NCBI RefSeq assembly: GCF_004792415.1
Contig: NZ_CP038853.1
Location: forward strand, 1,302,001 to 1,366,000
Length of the DNA: 64,000 bases
Direction of reading: 5' to 3'
Source of the DNA: Pantoea vagans
GTDB lineage: Bacteria > Pseudomonadota > Gammaproteobacteria > Enterobacterales > Enterobacteriaceae
A program made the position numbers and the translations under genes. The notes beneath the pieces are model-generated. The model saw only the letters and a program-made list of their open reading frames with translations, ran no database searches and had not been told where the DNA came from. Below, in pieces: positions 29,226 to 38,768 of the stretch; within the stretch, counting starts at the first letter, position 1; each line of letters opens with the position of its first letter.

Positions 29226-29939
29226 TTACGTCACGGGCTTATATTTACCCGGTAATTTGCGATAAAACCAGTTAACCAGCACGTCACTGGCCGGCGTTAA
29301 TAGCCACCAGCTCAGCCCCACTAATATCACTGACATTGAACCGACGGCAATATCGGTAAACCAGTGTGCACCCGCCATGACGCGCGGCAGTGAAAATATC
29401 ACCACAATAGCGGCGGCAATTAAAAAACGGCTGAAACCAAAATAACGCCAGATAAAGCAGGCGAAAATAATCAGCATCATACCGTGGTCGCCAGGGAAGC
29501 TGTCTTTCGAGGCATCTTTAGCGGGGATACCGGTCAGTTCGCTGACGCGATGCACGTTCTCAAAGAACAGCGTCGGACTGGAGTGTTTCACCGGCAACAG
29601 GTGGCCCAGCTGGTTAAGCACCACGGCGGTGAGCAGCATAGTGATGCCGATTGCCAGCATCCGCCGCCGCGCCTGTGGCGTTTCACGTCGCCAGATCGAC
29701 AGATAAAGCAGGCCCATGGCCAGCAATGACACTGCATCAAAACCACGAAAATTGGTGATGGCGACGATCAGTGCGAACAGCGGATGGCTCACCATCTGAT
29801 TGTTGAAGCCATAGAATATAGTTTTATCAATGCCGAACCAGAAACCATGTTCTGGCGGCAGATACCACGAAAGAAAGAGCACTACGCCCAGTGCATTAAG
29901 CAGCAGGATAGTAATAAGGCGGGTTGCGCGCATAATCAA
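29226..29939 (-). CDS. lpxT: Kdo2-lipid A phosphotransferase LpxT (YeiU)
   Basis: LpxT moves a phosphate from undecaprenyl pyrophosphate to lipid A on the periplasmic face, making the 1-diphosphate form and recycling the carrier. The 237-residue protein (same length as E. coli) has six membrane helices and PAP2 motifs: VKHSSP (motif 1), the SFPGDHGM block (motif 2) and RVMAGAHWFTDI (motif 3). The start MIMRATRLITILLL fits a first helix. yeiR ends 38 nt upstream. Confidence 0.94.
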   Translation of the reverse strand: MIMRATRLITILLLNALGVVLFLSWYLPPEHGFWFGIDKTIFYGFNNQMVSHPLFALIVAITNFRGFDAVSLLAMGLLYLSIWRRETPQARRRMLAIGITMLLTAVVLNQLGHLLPVKHSSPTLFFENVHRVSELTGIPAKDASKDSFPGDHGMMLIIFACFIWRYFGFSRFLIAAAIVVIFSLPRVMAGAHWFTDIAVGSMSVILVGLSWWLLTPASDVLVNWFYRKLPGKYKPVT

Positions 29940-29977
29940 AACTCATTTAAAAAAAATAACCGCCGACAATACCTGTG

Positions 29978-30946
29978 TTAGCGTAAACGGCACTTCAACA
30001 ACGCCGATTGTAGCCGATTCCAGTCAGCCTGCTGAGAATGGATGATCTCAATGCGGCTATCGGGTGGCGGTGTGGCGAGGGTTTCACTCTGCAACTCTTT
30101 TGCCTGGCAGTTAATACGCATTGTGCCTTCTGGCGTGCGCATCACACCTTTAACACGATCGACCGCTGCCTGCCGCACCCACTCCAGCAGTGCGCCGCTG
30201 TCAAAAAGCGTATCAGCATCAAACAGCCAGCCGCAGGCGCTGTAACCCTGGCCGTGATTCAGCGCCCGACGCCAGCGTGCTTCGCCATCCAGACGTAACG
30301 CCGCCAGACCGCTGGTGGGATTTGCCGGATGATGATGATGCGGCAGAGGGAGAGCGCGGGGCTGATACGGCATATCCAGCAGGGAAAGGGGGACCTGACC
30401 AAATTCTGTCTGTATTAATGGACGCGGAGGCTGCATCTGCTGCTGCCATTCCGCCAGGCGCTGACGGTCCGCTTCATCCCAGCAATCGCGCTTGTTGGCG
30501 ATGACAATATCGGCAGCCGCGAGCTGATCGCGGAAATTTTCATTGGCAACGATGCGAGGATCGGCCAGCTGACGCGCATCCAGCAGCGTCAGGGTGGCAT
30601 TCAGTTGCAGCCACGCCTGATAAACCGGCGCGCTTAACATCTGCAACACCTGACGCGGATGACCCAGGCCGGTTGGCTCGATCAGCAGCCGATCGGGCTT
30701 GCTCCTGAGCAGCATATTCAGCCCGACCTGCATCGGCAGGCCATTCACGCAGCACAGGCAGCCGCCGGGGATCTCTTTCAGCGTGGCGCCGCGATCGGCC
30801 AGCAGAGCACCGTCGATCCCGATATCACCAAATTCGTTGACCAGCACTGCCCACTTTTCCCCGGCGGGCCTGGCGGCCAGCAGATGGCAGAGCAGCGTGG
30901 TTTTGCCGCTACCCAGAAAGCCGGTGATCAGGTTAACGCGTGTCAT
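29978..30946 (-). CDS. yeiR: COG0523 zinc-binding GTPase YeiR
   Basis: YeiR is a G3E P-loop GTPase of the metallochaperone group and binds zinc in E. coli. The 322 residues have Walker A GFLGSGKT (9-16), the signature metal site GGCLCC (Cys63, Cys65, Cys66), NKRD near 151-154, and an internal HHHH cluster (203-206) before the CobW C-terminal domain. A near-perfect 33-bp palindrome resembling a Zur box lies 25 nt upstream of its ATG, suggesting zinc-starvation induction. Ribosome site: CAGGAG. Confidence 0.93.
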   Translation of the reverse strand: MTRVNLITGFLGSGKTTLLCHLLAARPAGEKWAVLVNEFGDIGIDGALLADRGATLKEIPGGCLCCVNGLPMQVGLNMLLRSKPDRLLIEPTGLGHPRQVLQMLSAPVYQAWLQLNATLTLLDARQLADPRIVANENFRDQLAAADIVIANKRDCWDEADRQRLAEWQQQMQPPRPLIQTEFGQVPLSLLDMPYQPRALPLPHHHHPANPTSGLAALRLDGEARWRRALNHGQGYSACGWLFDADTLFDSGALLEWVRQAAVDRVKGVMRTPEGTMRINCQAKELQSETLATPPPDSRIEIIHSQQADWNRLQSALLKCRLR

Positions 30947-30970
30947 AAGACCAACTCCTGCCAGAGAATA

Positions 30971-31003
30971 GCGTGATAATGTAATACTATAACATTATCA
31001 CGC
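30971..31003. promoter_or_regulatory. Zur-like operator upstream of yeiR
   Basis: The palindrome is symmetric about 30987, with arms GCGTGATAATGT and ACATTATCACGC and core AATACTATA; one position pair (30983/30991) breaks symmetry. The central 23 bp fit the enterobacterial Zur consensus (GAAATGTTATA-N-TATAACATTTC) at 17 of 22 informative positions. It lies between yeiP and yeiR, directly before the latter. Confidence 0.7.
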
Positions 31004-31021
31004 CAGGCAGAAGGCTACCGG

Positions 31022-31594
31022 TCAGTCTGCACGACCCATGTAGCGGCGTTCAGCGATATGGATACGGATGCGATCACCATTGCTGAGGTATTCCGGCACC
31101 TGGATAGAGAGACCCGTGCTCATGCCGGCCGGTTTGGTGCGGGCACTGGCGGAAGCACCTTTAATGCCGGGAGAGGTATCCACGATTTCCATGTCTACGG
31201 TTTGTGGCAGTTCCAGTGCCAGCACCTGACCTTCCATCGTCAGTACGTGAATGCCAGGGATGCCGCCTTCAGGAATAAACAGCAGCTCTTCTTCAATCTG
31301 CTCCTGTTTAAAGGAGTAGGGGGTGTAATCCTCATCATCCATAAAAATGTATTCGTCACCATCTATATAAGAGAAGGTCACGCTACGGCGGCTGAGCGAA
31401 ATTGCATCAATAATCTCGTCGCCCTTGAAGCGCTCTTCGACTTTTAAACCGGTGCGGACATCGGTAAAGCGCATTTTATACAGGGTGGCGGCACCGCGTG
31501 CGCTGGGGCTCTGGACATCAATGTCCTTAACCAGCAGCAGTTTACCGTTGTGCGTGACGGCCATCCCTTTTTTGATTTCATTGGCTTTTGGCAT
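31022..31594 (-). CDS. yeiP: Elongation factor P-like protein YeiP
   Basis: This 190-residue EF-P paralogue (EfpL) helps ribosomes through difficult proline-containing stretches. It has the three OB-like domains of EF-P. The N-terminal loop that carries the modified Lys in EF-P reads [11 protein letters not shown] here, with Arg at the tip, typical of the EfpL subfamily. It is upstream of yeiR on the same strand, with the palindromic operator between them. Confidence 0.95.
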   Translation of the reverse strand: MPKANEIKKGMAVTHNGKLLLVKDIDVQSPSARGAATLYKMRFTDVRTGLKVEERFKGDEIIDAISLSRRSVTFSYIDGDEYIFMDDEDYTPYSFKQEQIEEELLFIPEGGIPGIHVLTMEGQVLALELPQTVDMEIVDTSPGIKGASASARTKPAGMSTGLSIQVPEYLSNGDRIRIHIAERRYMGRAD

Positions 31595-31757
31595 TGCTGT
31601 TCTCGCTATCTTGAGAGTGAAGTGCGCGCAACGTTACTCGCGCCGGTGAAAACTGGCAATATCATGGATGCGAAATTTTGTGTCAGGCCGCGGCTTTCAT
31701 GGTAATTAGCGCGGTGGACTGCTATTGTCGCCGCGACTTTCTCTGCCGGAGCACAGC

Positions 31758-32012
31758 ATGCAATGCCGTAGCCAATGCGGTGCCTGTTGCACGGCACCTT
31801 CGATCTCCTCGCCGATTCCTGGCATGCCTGACGGCAAGCCCGCCAACACGCCCTGTATTCAGCTTGATAACACACTTCGCTGCAAACTGTTTGGCTCACC
31901 ACTGCGTCCAGCCGTCTGCGCAGGTCTGCAACCCACACACAGCATGTGCGGAGATTCCCGCCACCAGGCGATGACATATCTGCTGCAACTTGAAGCGGAT
32001 ACCGCGCCCTGA
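31758..32012 (+). CDS. yeiW: YkgJ-type cysteine-cluster protein YeiW
   Basis: This 84-residue UPF0153 protein is likely to bind a metal or Fe-S centre. The conserved Cys set is C3, C7, C10, C11 ([11 protein letters not shown]) plus RCKLF, VCAGL and MCGDS. The chosen ATG follows CCGGAGCACAGC and gives the E. coli-like length; frames starting at 31678 or 31725 add unrelated residues. It lies between yeiP and fruB as in E. coli, but setB, next to it there, is absent. Confidence 0.88.
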   Translation: MQCRSQCGACCTAPSISSPIPGMPDGKPANTPCIQLDNTLRCKLFGSPLRPAVCAGLQPTHSMCGDSRHQAMTYLLQLEADTAP

Positions 32013-32183
32013 GGCGCTGACGCTGCTGAAATTTCTGGTCCGGTAATCTCTGGTTTACAGCAACCGCGTCAGCCTGTTCACTTTTTATTCGCCTTAACCA
32101 CCCAGAAGTGTGCGTAACGTCAAAAATCTGTTACGCCATTTGCGCATTTTCTTGCCTCCGGAAAGTTGCTGTACCACAATCCC

Positions 32184-32195
32184 TGAAACGTTTCA
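32184..32195. promoter_or_regulatory. Cra (FruR) operator O1
   Basis: TGAAACGTTTCA is a perfect palindromic Cra site upstream of fruB. Cra represses fruBKA until fructose-1-phosphate is bound. Confidence 0.9.
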
Positions 32196-32250
32196 GCGGT
32201 GACTGCGCCACCTGTTTTCAACAGTATGGCGTAAAAAAATCCCCACCGGC

Positions 32251-32262
32251 TGAAACGATTCA
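32251..32262. promoter_or_regulatory. Cra (FruR) operator O2
   Basis: TGAAACGATTCA, one mismatch from the palindrome, lies 23 nt before the fruB ATG and 67 nt after O1. Two spaced operators also precede E. coli fruB. Confidence 0.88.
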
Positions 32263-32284
32263 ATCTCAGCAAGCGAGGAGAATT

Positions 32285-33415
32285 ATGTTCCAGCTCGAAT
32301 TGCAGGCCATCCATACCGGAGCCAGCGCCCAGAACAAAGAAGAGGCCATTCGTCAGGTTGCTGCCGCGTTAACCGCTGCAGGCAATGTGACGGAAGGCTA
32401 CGTCAACGGCATGCTGGCGCGCGAACAGCAGACCTCAACCTTCCTCGGCAACGGCATCGCCATCCCTCATGGCACCACCGATACCCGCGATCTGGTGCTG
32501 AAAACCGGTGTTCAGGTGTTCCAGTTCCCGCAGGGCATTGCCTGGGGAGAGGATCAGACCGCCTATGTCGCTATCGGGATTGCTGCTAAGTCAGATGAAC
32601 ATCTGGCGCTGCTGCGTCAGCTTACGCATGTTCTGAGCGATGACTCTATTGCCGAACAGCTTAAAACCGCCTCTGCTGAAGATCTTCGTGCGTTGCTGAT
32701 GGGCGAGAAACAAGCCGCCGAGTTCAGCTTCGACACTTCATTAATTACGCTGAACGTCGCCGCCAGCGATCTGATTACCCTGCAGGCAATGAACGCCGGT
32801 CGGCTGCAGTCCGCGGGCGTGGTGGATGCCAGCTACGTCGCAGATGTGGTTTCAACGACGCCGCTGAATCTGGGGCAGGGCATCTGGCTCAGCGACAGCA
32901 GCCTCGGCAACCTGCGCAGCGGCGTGGCTATCAGCCGTGCTGAACATGCCTTCGACCATCAGGGCGAACAGGCTGCACTGTTAATCAGCGTGTCGGCGAC
33001 CGATGAGCGTCCGCTGGAAGTGCTGGGTTACCTCAGCGCATTACTGCAGCAGGGCAAAGCCGATCGTCTTCTGAAAGCCGATGCGGCAGGCGTCTACGCG
33101 CTGCTGACCAGCGAAGTCGATGAGCAGGCTGAGGTGCTGACCGCCGAATACACCATCCGTAACGAACATGGCCTGCATGCCCGTCCGGGCACCGCACTGG
33201 TCAGCGTGATCAAGCAGTTCAACAGCGACATCACCGTGACCAACCTCGACGGCAGTGGTAAACCAGCCAATGGCCGCAGCCTGATGAAAGTGGTTGCGCT
33301 GGGCGTGAAGAAAGGTCATCGCCTGCGCTTCACTGCCAGCGGTGACGATGCACAGCAGGCGCTGAACGCGATTGAAGAAGCGATCACCAGCGGTCTGGGC
33401 GAGGGGGCATCATGA
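32285..33415 (+). CDS. fruB: Fructose PTS IIA-HPr fusion (DTP, FruB)
   Basis: FruB carries phosphate from enzyme I to FruA during fructose uptake. The 376-residue protein (E. coli 376) has an N-terminal EIIA-Fru domain with active His62 (IPHGTTD), a central linker domain, and a C-terminal HPr-like FPr domain with the phospho-His in [10 protein letters not shown]. Start [12 protein letters not shown] follows AGCGAGGAG; an upstream extension from 32108 runs across both Cra sites and is rejected. Its stop overlaps the fruK start (ATGA). Confidence 0.96.
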   Translation: MFQLELQAIHTGASAQNKEEAIRQVAAALTAAGNVTEGYVNGMLAREQQTSTFLGNGIAIPHGTTDTRDLVLKTGVQVFQFPQGIAWGEDQTAYVAIGIAAKSDEHLALLRQLTHVLSDDSIAEQLKTASAEDLRALLMGEKQAAEFSFDTSLITLNVAASDLITLQAMNAGRLQSAGVVDASYVADVVSTTPLNLGQGIWLSDSSLGNLRSGVAISRAEHAFDHQGEQAALLISVSATDERPLEVLGYLSALLQQGKADRLLKADAAGVYALLTSEVDEQAEVLTAEYTIRNEHGLHARPGTALVSVIKQFNSDITVTNLDGSGKPANGRSLMKVVALGVKKGHRLRFTASGDDAQQALNAIEEAITSGLGEGAS

Positions 33416-34350
33416 GCAGACGCGTCGCCACCATTACGCTGAATCCGGCGTATGACCTGGTGGGATATACCCCTGAAATTGAACGTGGCGAAGTCAACCT
33501 GGTGAAAACCACCGGGCTGCATGCTGCGGGCAAGGGCATCAACGTCGCCAAAGTTCTGAAAGACCTGGGTATCGATGTCACCGTGGGTGGCTTCCTGGGT
33601 AAAGAGAATCAGGATGGCTTCCAGCAGCTGTTCAGCGAGCTGGGCATTGCTAACCGTTTCCAGGTGGTGCCAGGCCGTACCCGTATCAACGTTAAACTCA
33701 CTGAACAGACCGGCGACGTTACCGATCTGAATTTCTCCGGTTTTCAGGTAACGGGTCAGGACTGGGATCGTTTTACCACCGACTCGCTGACCTGGCTGGG
33801 CCAGTTCGATATGGTCTGCGTCAGCGGCAGCCTGCCGGAAGGTGTCGATCACGATGCCTTTACCCGCTGGATGACCGAACTGCGCACCCACTGCCCATGC
33901 ATCATCTTTGACAGCAGCCGCGAAGCGCTGGTGGCAGGACTGAAAGCCGCACCGTGGCTGGTTAAACCGAACCGTCGTGAGCTGGAAATCTGGGCCGGTC
34001 GCAAACTGCCAACCCTGCAGGATGTCATTGGTGCTGCGCACGAACTGCGCGAGCAGGGCATCGCCCATGTGGTGATTTCGCTGGGCGCAGAAGGCGCGCT
34101 GTGGGTCAACGCCTCGGGTGAATGGATTGCTAAACCGCCGGTGTGTGAAGTTGTCAGCACCGTGGGTGCAGGTGATTCCATGGTTGGCGGCCTGATTTAT
34201 GGCCTGCTGATGCGCGAATCCAGCGAACACACGCTGCGTCTTGCGACTGCCGTGGCGGCAATGGCCGTCAGCCAGAGCAATGTCGGCGTTTCCGATCGTA
34301 CTCAGTTGGCCGCAATGATGGCGCGCGTCGACTTACAACCCGTTAACTGA
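33412..34350 (+). CDS. fruK: 1-phosphofructokinase
   Basis: FruK phosphorylates fructose-1-phosphate to fructose-1,6-bisphosphate. The 312-residue PfkB-family kinase has the N-terminal signature [14 protein letters not shown] and the C-terminal [16 protein letters not shown], whose Asp is the catalytic base. It overlaps fruB by 4 nt and precedes fruA by 16 nt, the standard fruBKA operon. Confidence 0.96.
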   Translation: MSRRVATITLNPAYDLVGYTPEIERGEVNLVKTTGLHAAGKGINVAKVLKDLGIDVTVGGFLGKENQDGFQQLFSELGIANRFQVVPGRTRINVKLTEQTGDVTDLNFSGFQVTGQDWDRFTTDSLTWLGQFDMVCVSGSLPEGVDHDAFTRWMTELRTHCPCIIFDSSREALVAGLKAAPWLVKPNRRELEIWAGRKLPTLQDVIGAAHELREQGIAHVVISLGAEGALWVNASGEWIAKPPVCEVVSTVGAGDSMVGGLIYGLLMRESSEHTLRLATAVAAMAVSQSNVGVSDRTQLAAMMARVDLQPVN

Positions 34351-34366
34351 CAGCAGGAGAGCGATA

Positions 34367-36079
34367 ATGAAAACGCTGCTGATTAAAGACCCTGTACTGG
34401 GACTGGCTTCCGCTTATATGGCGCAACAACGTCTGGCTGCGGCCGCACCTGCTGCGGGCCTTACTCTGACTGACAACCCTGCCGACGCTGAACTGGCGAT
34501 CGTGCTGGGCAAAAACGTGCCGGACGATGCGGCGCTGAACGGTAAAGCGGTCTGGCTGGGCGATATCCAGCTGGCAGTCCGCGAGCCGGACACTTTCCTG
34601 AACCGGGCGAAAGCCGAAGCCAAAACCTGGCAGGCAACCGCTGCGGTGGCCACACCGGCTGGCGCTGCTGCTGCGGCACCGGCTCAGACTGGCGCGCCGA
34701 AACGCGTGGTTGCCGTTACCGCCTGTCCGACCGGCGTGGCGCACACCTTTATGGCTGCCGAGGCGATTCAGGCCGAAGCGACCCGCCGCGGCTGGTGGGT
34801 GAAAGTTGAAACCCGCGGTTCCGTGGGAGCCGGTAATGCGATTACCCCGGAAGAGGTGGCTGCTGCCGATCTGGTGATCGTCGCTGCTGATATCGAAGTC
34901 GATCTGGCGAAATTTGCCGGTAAGCCGATGTACCGCACCTCAACCGGTCTGGCGCTGAAGAAAACTGCGCAGGAACTGGATAAAGCGGTAGCAGAAGCGA
35001 AGCCGTATAAAGCGGCGGCTGCCGGACAGAGCAATACCAGTGAAGAAGAGAAGAAAGGCGGCGCGGGGGCTTATCGTCACCTGCTGACCGGTGTTTCTTA
35101 CATGCTGCCGATGGTGGTCGCGGGTGGTCTGAGCATCGCCCTGTCGTTCGCTTTTGGTATCACAGCTTTTAAAGAGCAGGGCACACTGGCTGCGGCACTG
35201 ATGCAAATCGGTGGGGGCAGCGCCTTTGCCCTGATGGTACCGGTGCTGGCGGGCTTTATCGCCTTCTCCATCGCTGACCGTCCGGGCCTGACGCCAGGTC
35301 TGATTGGCGGTATGATCGCCACCAGCATCAACGCAGGTTTCTTAGGCGGTATCATCGCAGGCTTTATTGCCGGTTATGCGGCGAAGCTGATCAGCGGCAA
35401 AGTTAAGCTGCCGCAGAGTATGGAAGCGCTGAAGCCGATACTGATTATTCCGCTGTTTGCCAGCCTGATTACCGGCCTGCTGATGATCTACGTGGTGGGT
35501 AAACCGGTTGCAGGCATCATGAATGGCCTGACGCACTGGCTGGCCAACATGGGTACGGCGAATGCGGTCCTGCTGGGTGCGATTCTGGGCGGCATGATGT
35601 GTACCGATATGGGTGGTCCGGTAAACAAAGTGGCTTACGCATTTGGCGTCGGCTTACTGAGCTCGCAGACGTATGCACCGATGGCAGCCATTATGGCCGC
35701 CGGTATGGTGCCACCGCTGGCGATGGGTCTGGCTACGCTGGTTGCCCGTCGTAAATTTAACAAAGGTCAGCAGGAAGGTGGTAAAGCGGCACTGGTTCTG
35801 GGTCTCTGCTTTATCTCTGAAGGGGCGATTCCGTTCGCTGCCCGTGACCCGATGCGCGTGCTGCCTTGCTGTATCGTCGGCGGCGCGGTTACCGGCGCGA
35901 TCTCCATGGCGATTGGCGCGAAACTGATGGCACCGCACGGTGGACTGTTTGTCCTGCTGATCCCTGGCGCAATCACCCCGGTTGTCGGCTATCTGATGGC
36001 GATTATCATCGGCACCGCGATTGCAGGTCTGAGCTATGCGGTTCTGAAACGTCCGGAAGAGCAGCTGGCGAAAGCCTGA
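34367..36079 (+). CDS. fruA: Fructose PTS IIB'BC permease
   Basis: FruA imports fructose as fructose-1-phosphate. The 570 residues (E. coli 563) start with a degenerate IIB' domain, an Ala/Pro linker (about 92-112), the active IIB domain with phosphorylated Cys in TACPTGVAHTF, then about ten membrane helices of IIC with GGPVNKVAYAFG. It ends the operon, with a clear terminator 37 nt downstream and a structured repeat after that. E. coli psuK and neighbours, next to fruA there, are missing. Confidence 0.96.
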   Translation: MKTLLIKDPVLGLASAYMAQQRLAAAAPAAGLTLTDNPADAELAIVLGKNVPDDAALNGKAVWLGDIQLAVREPDTFLNRAKAEAKTWQATAAVATPAGAAAAAPAQTGAPKRVVAVTACPTGVAHTFMAAEAIQAEATRRGWWVKVETRGSVGAGNAITPEEVAAADLVIVAADIEVDLAKFAGKPMYRTSTGLALKKTAQELDKAVAEAKPYKAAAAGQSNTSEEEKKGGAGAYRHLLTGVSYMLPMVVAGGLSIALSFAFGITAFKEQGTLAAALMQIGGGSAFALMVPVLAGFIAFSIADRPGLTPGLIGGMIATSINAGFLGGIIAGFIAGYAAKLISGKVKLPQSMEALKPILIIPLFASLITGLLMIYVVGKPVAGIMNGLTHWLANMGTANAVLLGAILGGMMCTDMGGPVNKVAYAFGVGLLSSQTYAPMAAIMAAGMVPPLAMGLATLVARRKFNKGQQEGGKAALVLGLCFISEGAIPFAARDPMRVLPCCIVGGAVTGAISMAIGAKLMAPHGGLFVLLIPGAITPVVGYLMAIIIGTAIAGLSYAVLKRPEEQLAKA

Positions 36080-36115
36080 TGTGCAGAAGTGCATAATCTG
36101 CTGAAGTGAAAATAA

Positions 36116-36146
36116 CAGGGAGCCGGATGGCTCCCTGTTTGCTTTT
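36116..36146 (+). terminator. Terminator of fruBKA
   Basis: CAGGGAGCC-GGAT-GGCTCCCTG is a 9-bp stem with a tetraloop followed by TTTGCTTTT. Its arms share the 8-mer AGGGAGCC with the nfo terminator 180 nt away. Confidence 0.85.
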
Positions 36147-36173
36147 ACAGACGGCTCTCGAAATTAAAGCGAT

Positions 36174-36275
36174 GGGAGCATACGCCTGGAGTAAAGCATC
36201 GCGGGCCAGGGATGGCCCGCGTTGAGCCTGCCAGGGATGGCGTTTATTGCGTCTTTACGGAAGGCGTATGCTCCC
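36174..36275 (+). repeat. Structured hairpin repeat, copy R2 (subfamily A)
   Basis: Arms GGGAGCATACGCC and GGCGTATGCTCCC close the element, continued by GTAAAG/CTTTAC. The internal hairpins are GCGGGCC-AGGGAT-GGCCCGC and GCC-AGGGAT-GGC, with GGA cores 22 nt apart. It lies between the convergent fruA and nfo, in fruA sense, between two terminators. In E. coli this junction holds several kilobases of nucleoside and pseudouridine genes. Confidence 0.87.
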
Positions 36276-36298
36276 TGAGCCAGCGTTCGATCTAAACG

Positions 36299-36326
36299 AA
36301 AAGGGAGCCAACTGGCTCCCTTTTTC
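36299..36326. terminator. Bidirectional terminator, nfo side
   Basis: AAGGGAGCC-AACT-GGCTCCCTT with A-run before and T-run after can stop transcription from both sides. It touches the nfo stop codon. Confidence 0.85.
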
Positions 36327-37171
36327 TATCCCTGCTGCTCGGCTTTCAGCCAGGCAATCTCATCTTTCCAGATATCGGGATTGATGGTCTCCAGAATCAA
36401 CGGAATGCCATCAAACCGGGGATCTTTCATCAGCCAGCTAAACGCCGTTTTGCCGATATTCCCTTCACCCAGACTGTGATGGCGGTCAACGCGACTGTCA
36501 AAGGCGCTTTTGGCATCGTTCAGGTGCATGCCGCGCAGATAGTCAAAGCCGACAATGCGCTCAAACTCAGCAAAGGTCGTTTCGCAGTCCGCTTCGGTGC
36601 GCAGGTCATAACCGCCGGCAAACGCATGGCAGGTATCAATGCAGACGCCGACGCGCGACTTATCTTCGACGTGCTCAATAATGGTGGCGAGATGCTCGAA
36701 GCGGAAACCCAGGTTACTGCCCTGACCGGCGGTATTCTCAATCACGGCGGTCACGTTCTGCGTCTGATCGAGCGCAATGTTAATCGACTCTGCAATCCGC
36801 TTCAGGCACGCTTCTTCTTCAATCTGATGCAGATGGCTGCCGGGATGGAAGTTAAGCAGCGTCAGGCCAAGCTGATCACAACGTTTCAGTTCATCAATAA
36901 AAGCCACGCGGGATTTCTCCAGCGCCTCTTCAACCGGATGACCAAGGTTAATCAGAAAACTGTCGTGCGGCAGGATTTGCTGCGGACTGAATTTGTACGT
37001 CTCGCAGGCGGCGCGAAAAGCATCAATCACCTCGGTGGAGAGCGGGGCGGCCTTCCACTGACGCTGATTTTTAGTAAAGAGGGCGAAGGCGGTGGCTTCT
37101 ATTTCATGGGCGCGGATCACGGCCTGATCCACGCCACCTGCCGCACTCACGTGTGCGCCAATATATTTCAT
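36326..37171 (-). CDS. nfo: Endonuclease IV
   Basis: Nfo is a zinc AP endonuclease of base-excision repair. The 281-residue TIM barrel (E. coli 285) has the family motifs [26 protein letters not shown] and [21 protein letters not shown], with the expected His, Asp and Glu metal ligands. The ATG giving [13 protein letters not shown] follows AGGAGAAAGGC, so the 8-residue longer frame is rejected. It is convergent with fruA. Confidence 0.96.
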   Translation of the reverse strand: MKYIGAHVSAAGGVDQAVIRAHEIEATAFALFTKNQRQWKAAPLSTEVIDAFRAACETYKFSPQQILPHDSFLINLGHPVEEALEKSRVAFIDELKRCDQLGLTLLNFHPGSHLHQIEEEACLKRIAESINIALDQTQNVTAVIENTAGQGSNLGFRFEHLATIIEHVEDKSRVGVCIDTCHAFAGGYDLRTEADCETTFAEFERIVGFDYLRGMHLNDAKSAFDSRVDRHHSLGEGNIGKTAFSWLMKDPRFDGIPLILETINPDIWKDEIAWLKAEQQG

Positions 37172-37223
37172 GCCTTTCTCCTGGTGGCTATGCACGGTTG
37201 AAGCGGCATGATACCCGATGCCG

Positions 37224-38279
37224 CTAGCCCATGAAATGTTGCACCAGCAGATTGATGGTGCCGCCGCCCGCGATTAACCAGCCAAATACCAGCGCGCCCA
37301 GCAGCAGCGGTTTAACGCCGGCCTCACGCAGCGCGCCAAAACGGGTGGTTAAGCCCAGCGCGGCCATCGCCATTGCCAGCAGCAGACCCGCCACCTCATT
37401 CAGCATGGCCACCAACGCCGCAGGCAACAGTTGCAGCGAGTTAAACAGCGCAACCGCGATAAACAGCAGGGCGAACCAGGGAAAGGTCACTGCCTGACGT
37501 GCCTGACTCGCGTTGCGTTTGCCGCGGATTACCGCACTCAGGCAGAGCAGGAACGGCGCCAGCATCATTACCCGCAGCATTTTGGCAATCACGGCGCTGT
37601 TCTCAGCCTCCGGGCTGATGCTATGCCCGGCAGCCACGACCTGCGCCACTTCATGAATGGTTGAGCCAGTGAAAACCCCAAAATGCGCGGCACTCAGCCC
37701 CGGAAACAGGTGATGCGCCAGCGGCCACAGCAGCGGATAAATAAAGATCGCCAGCGTGCCAAACAGCACCACGGTCGCGATAGCCACCGCGACTTTTGAC
37801 GGCGCGGCTTTCACCACCGGCTCGGTCGCCAGCACGGCTGCGGCACCACAGATACTGCTGCCTGCGCCAATCAGCCAGACGGTATCGCGATCCAGCTTCA
37901 GCAGCCGGATGCCCAGCAGGCAGGTTATAAAGAAGGTGCTGCTCAGCGTCAGTGCATCAATCAGGATGCCGCTGAAACCGACGTCAGCGATCTGTTGTAA
38001 GGTAATGCGAAAGCCAAACAGGATGATCCCCAGTCGCAGCAGCTTCTGTTTAGCCAGCGCCACGCCGCTGTCGCAGCGCGACGCCAGCGGGGTATAAAAG
38101 CTATTGCCAACCAGGATGCCCAGCATAATCGCCAGGGTCAGTGAACCCAGCCCTGCTGCTGCAATTGCCGGTTGCTGCGCCAGCCAGCTGGCAGTCCCGG
38201 CAATGGCGGCAGTCAGCAGCAGACCAGGGAACCAGAGCGCAACGGGGTAATGCGTTTTAGGGATGCTCAGTTCGGTCAT
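37224..38279 (-). CDS. yeiH: YeiH/YadS-type putative sulfate exporter family membrane protein
   Basis: This 351-residue (E. coli 349) UPF0324 protein has about ten membrane helices and is of uncertain function. Conserved segments include [17 protein letters not shown] and [15 protein letters not shown]. Ribosome site GAGGAGTG lies close to the ATG. In E. coli it is controlled by the divergent regulator yeiE; here a small YkvA-type gene lies between the two. Confidence 0.9.
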   Translation of the reverse strand: MTELSIPKTHYPVALWFPGLLLTAAIAGTASWLAQQPAIAAAGLGSLTLAIMLGILVGNSFYTPLASRCDSGVALAKQKLLRLGIILFGFRITLQQIADVGFSGILIDALTLSSTFFITCLLGIRLLKLDRDTVWLIGAGSSICGAAAVLATEPVVKAAPSKVAVAIATVVLFGTLAIFIYPLLWPLAHHLFPGLSAAHFGVFTGSTIHEVAQVVAAGHSISPEAENSAVIAKMLRVMMLAPFLLCLSAVIRGKRNASQARQAVTFPWFALLFIAVALFNSLQLLPAALVAMLNEVAGLLLAMAMAALGLTTRFGALREAGVKPLLLGALVFGWLIAGGGTINLLVQHFMG

Positions 38280-38384
38280 GGTGTCACTCCTCGTGGTTGA
38301 GTCATGATCATGAGGGCGACTGGCTTAAAAGTGAAATTGATAATATATTTATAATTGACCAGAATAAACGATAAGGCAGCAATC

Positions 38385-38759
38385 ATGATAGTTTCGCGTC
38401 TGCGCCGCTGGGCGACGCTGATCAAAAAAGATGTGTTCGTGCTGTGGTTCGCCTTTCGCGATCCGCGCACGCCCTGGTGGAACAAGCTGGGCATGCTGGG
38501 GCTGGTTGCTTATGGGGTCAGCCCGATCGATCTCATCCCGGATGTGATCCCGTTTGTTGGTCTGCTGGATGACGCGGTGATTATTCCCACGGGCGTCATG
38601 ATTCTGTTGCGTCTGCTGCCGCGTGAGGTGCGCATCAGCAGCAGCGAACGCGCACAGTCCCAGCGTTCGCGCGGCAAAAAGATGGCAGGCTGGCTGGTAG
38701 TCATCGGGCTGATCTGGCTGGCGTTAATCATTTACCTTGTCAGGCACTCACTGAGTTAA
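38385..38759 (+). CDS. YkvA-family (DUF1232) small membrane protein
   Basis: This 124-residue protein contains the DUF1232 core, GLVAYGVSPIDLIPDVIPFVGLLDDAVI, whose SPIDLIPD(F/V)IP motif is diagnostic, plus a C-terminal membrane helix (about 103-119). Function is unknown in the family. I use the ATG at 38385; a TTG start ten codons upstream is possible but has no ribosome site. It ends 9 nt before yeiE and probably forms a two-gene operon with it. E. coli K-12 lacks a gene at this position. Confidence 0.85.
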   Translation: MIVSRLRRWATLIKKDVFVLWFAFRDPRTPWWNKLGMLGLVAYGVSPIDLIPDVIPFVGLLDDAVIIPTGVMILLRLLPREVRISSSERAQSQRSRGKKMAGWLVVIGLIWLALIIYLVRHSLS

Positions 38760-38768
38760 GAGGCAACG

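Noticed and set aside
33316..34230. 304-codon minus-strand frame antisense to fruK
   Set aside because: A shadow of the fruK reading frame, with no ribosome site or recognisable domain.
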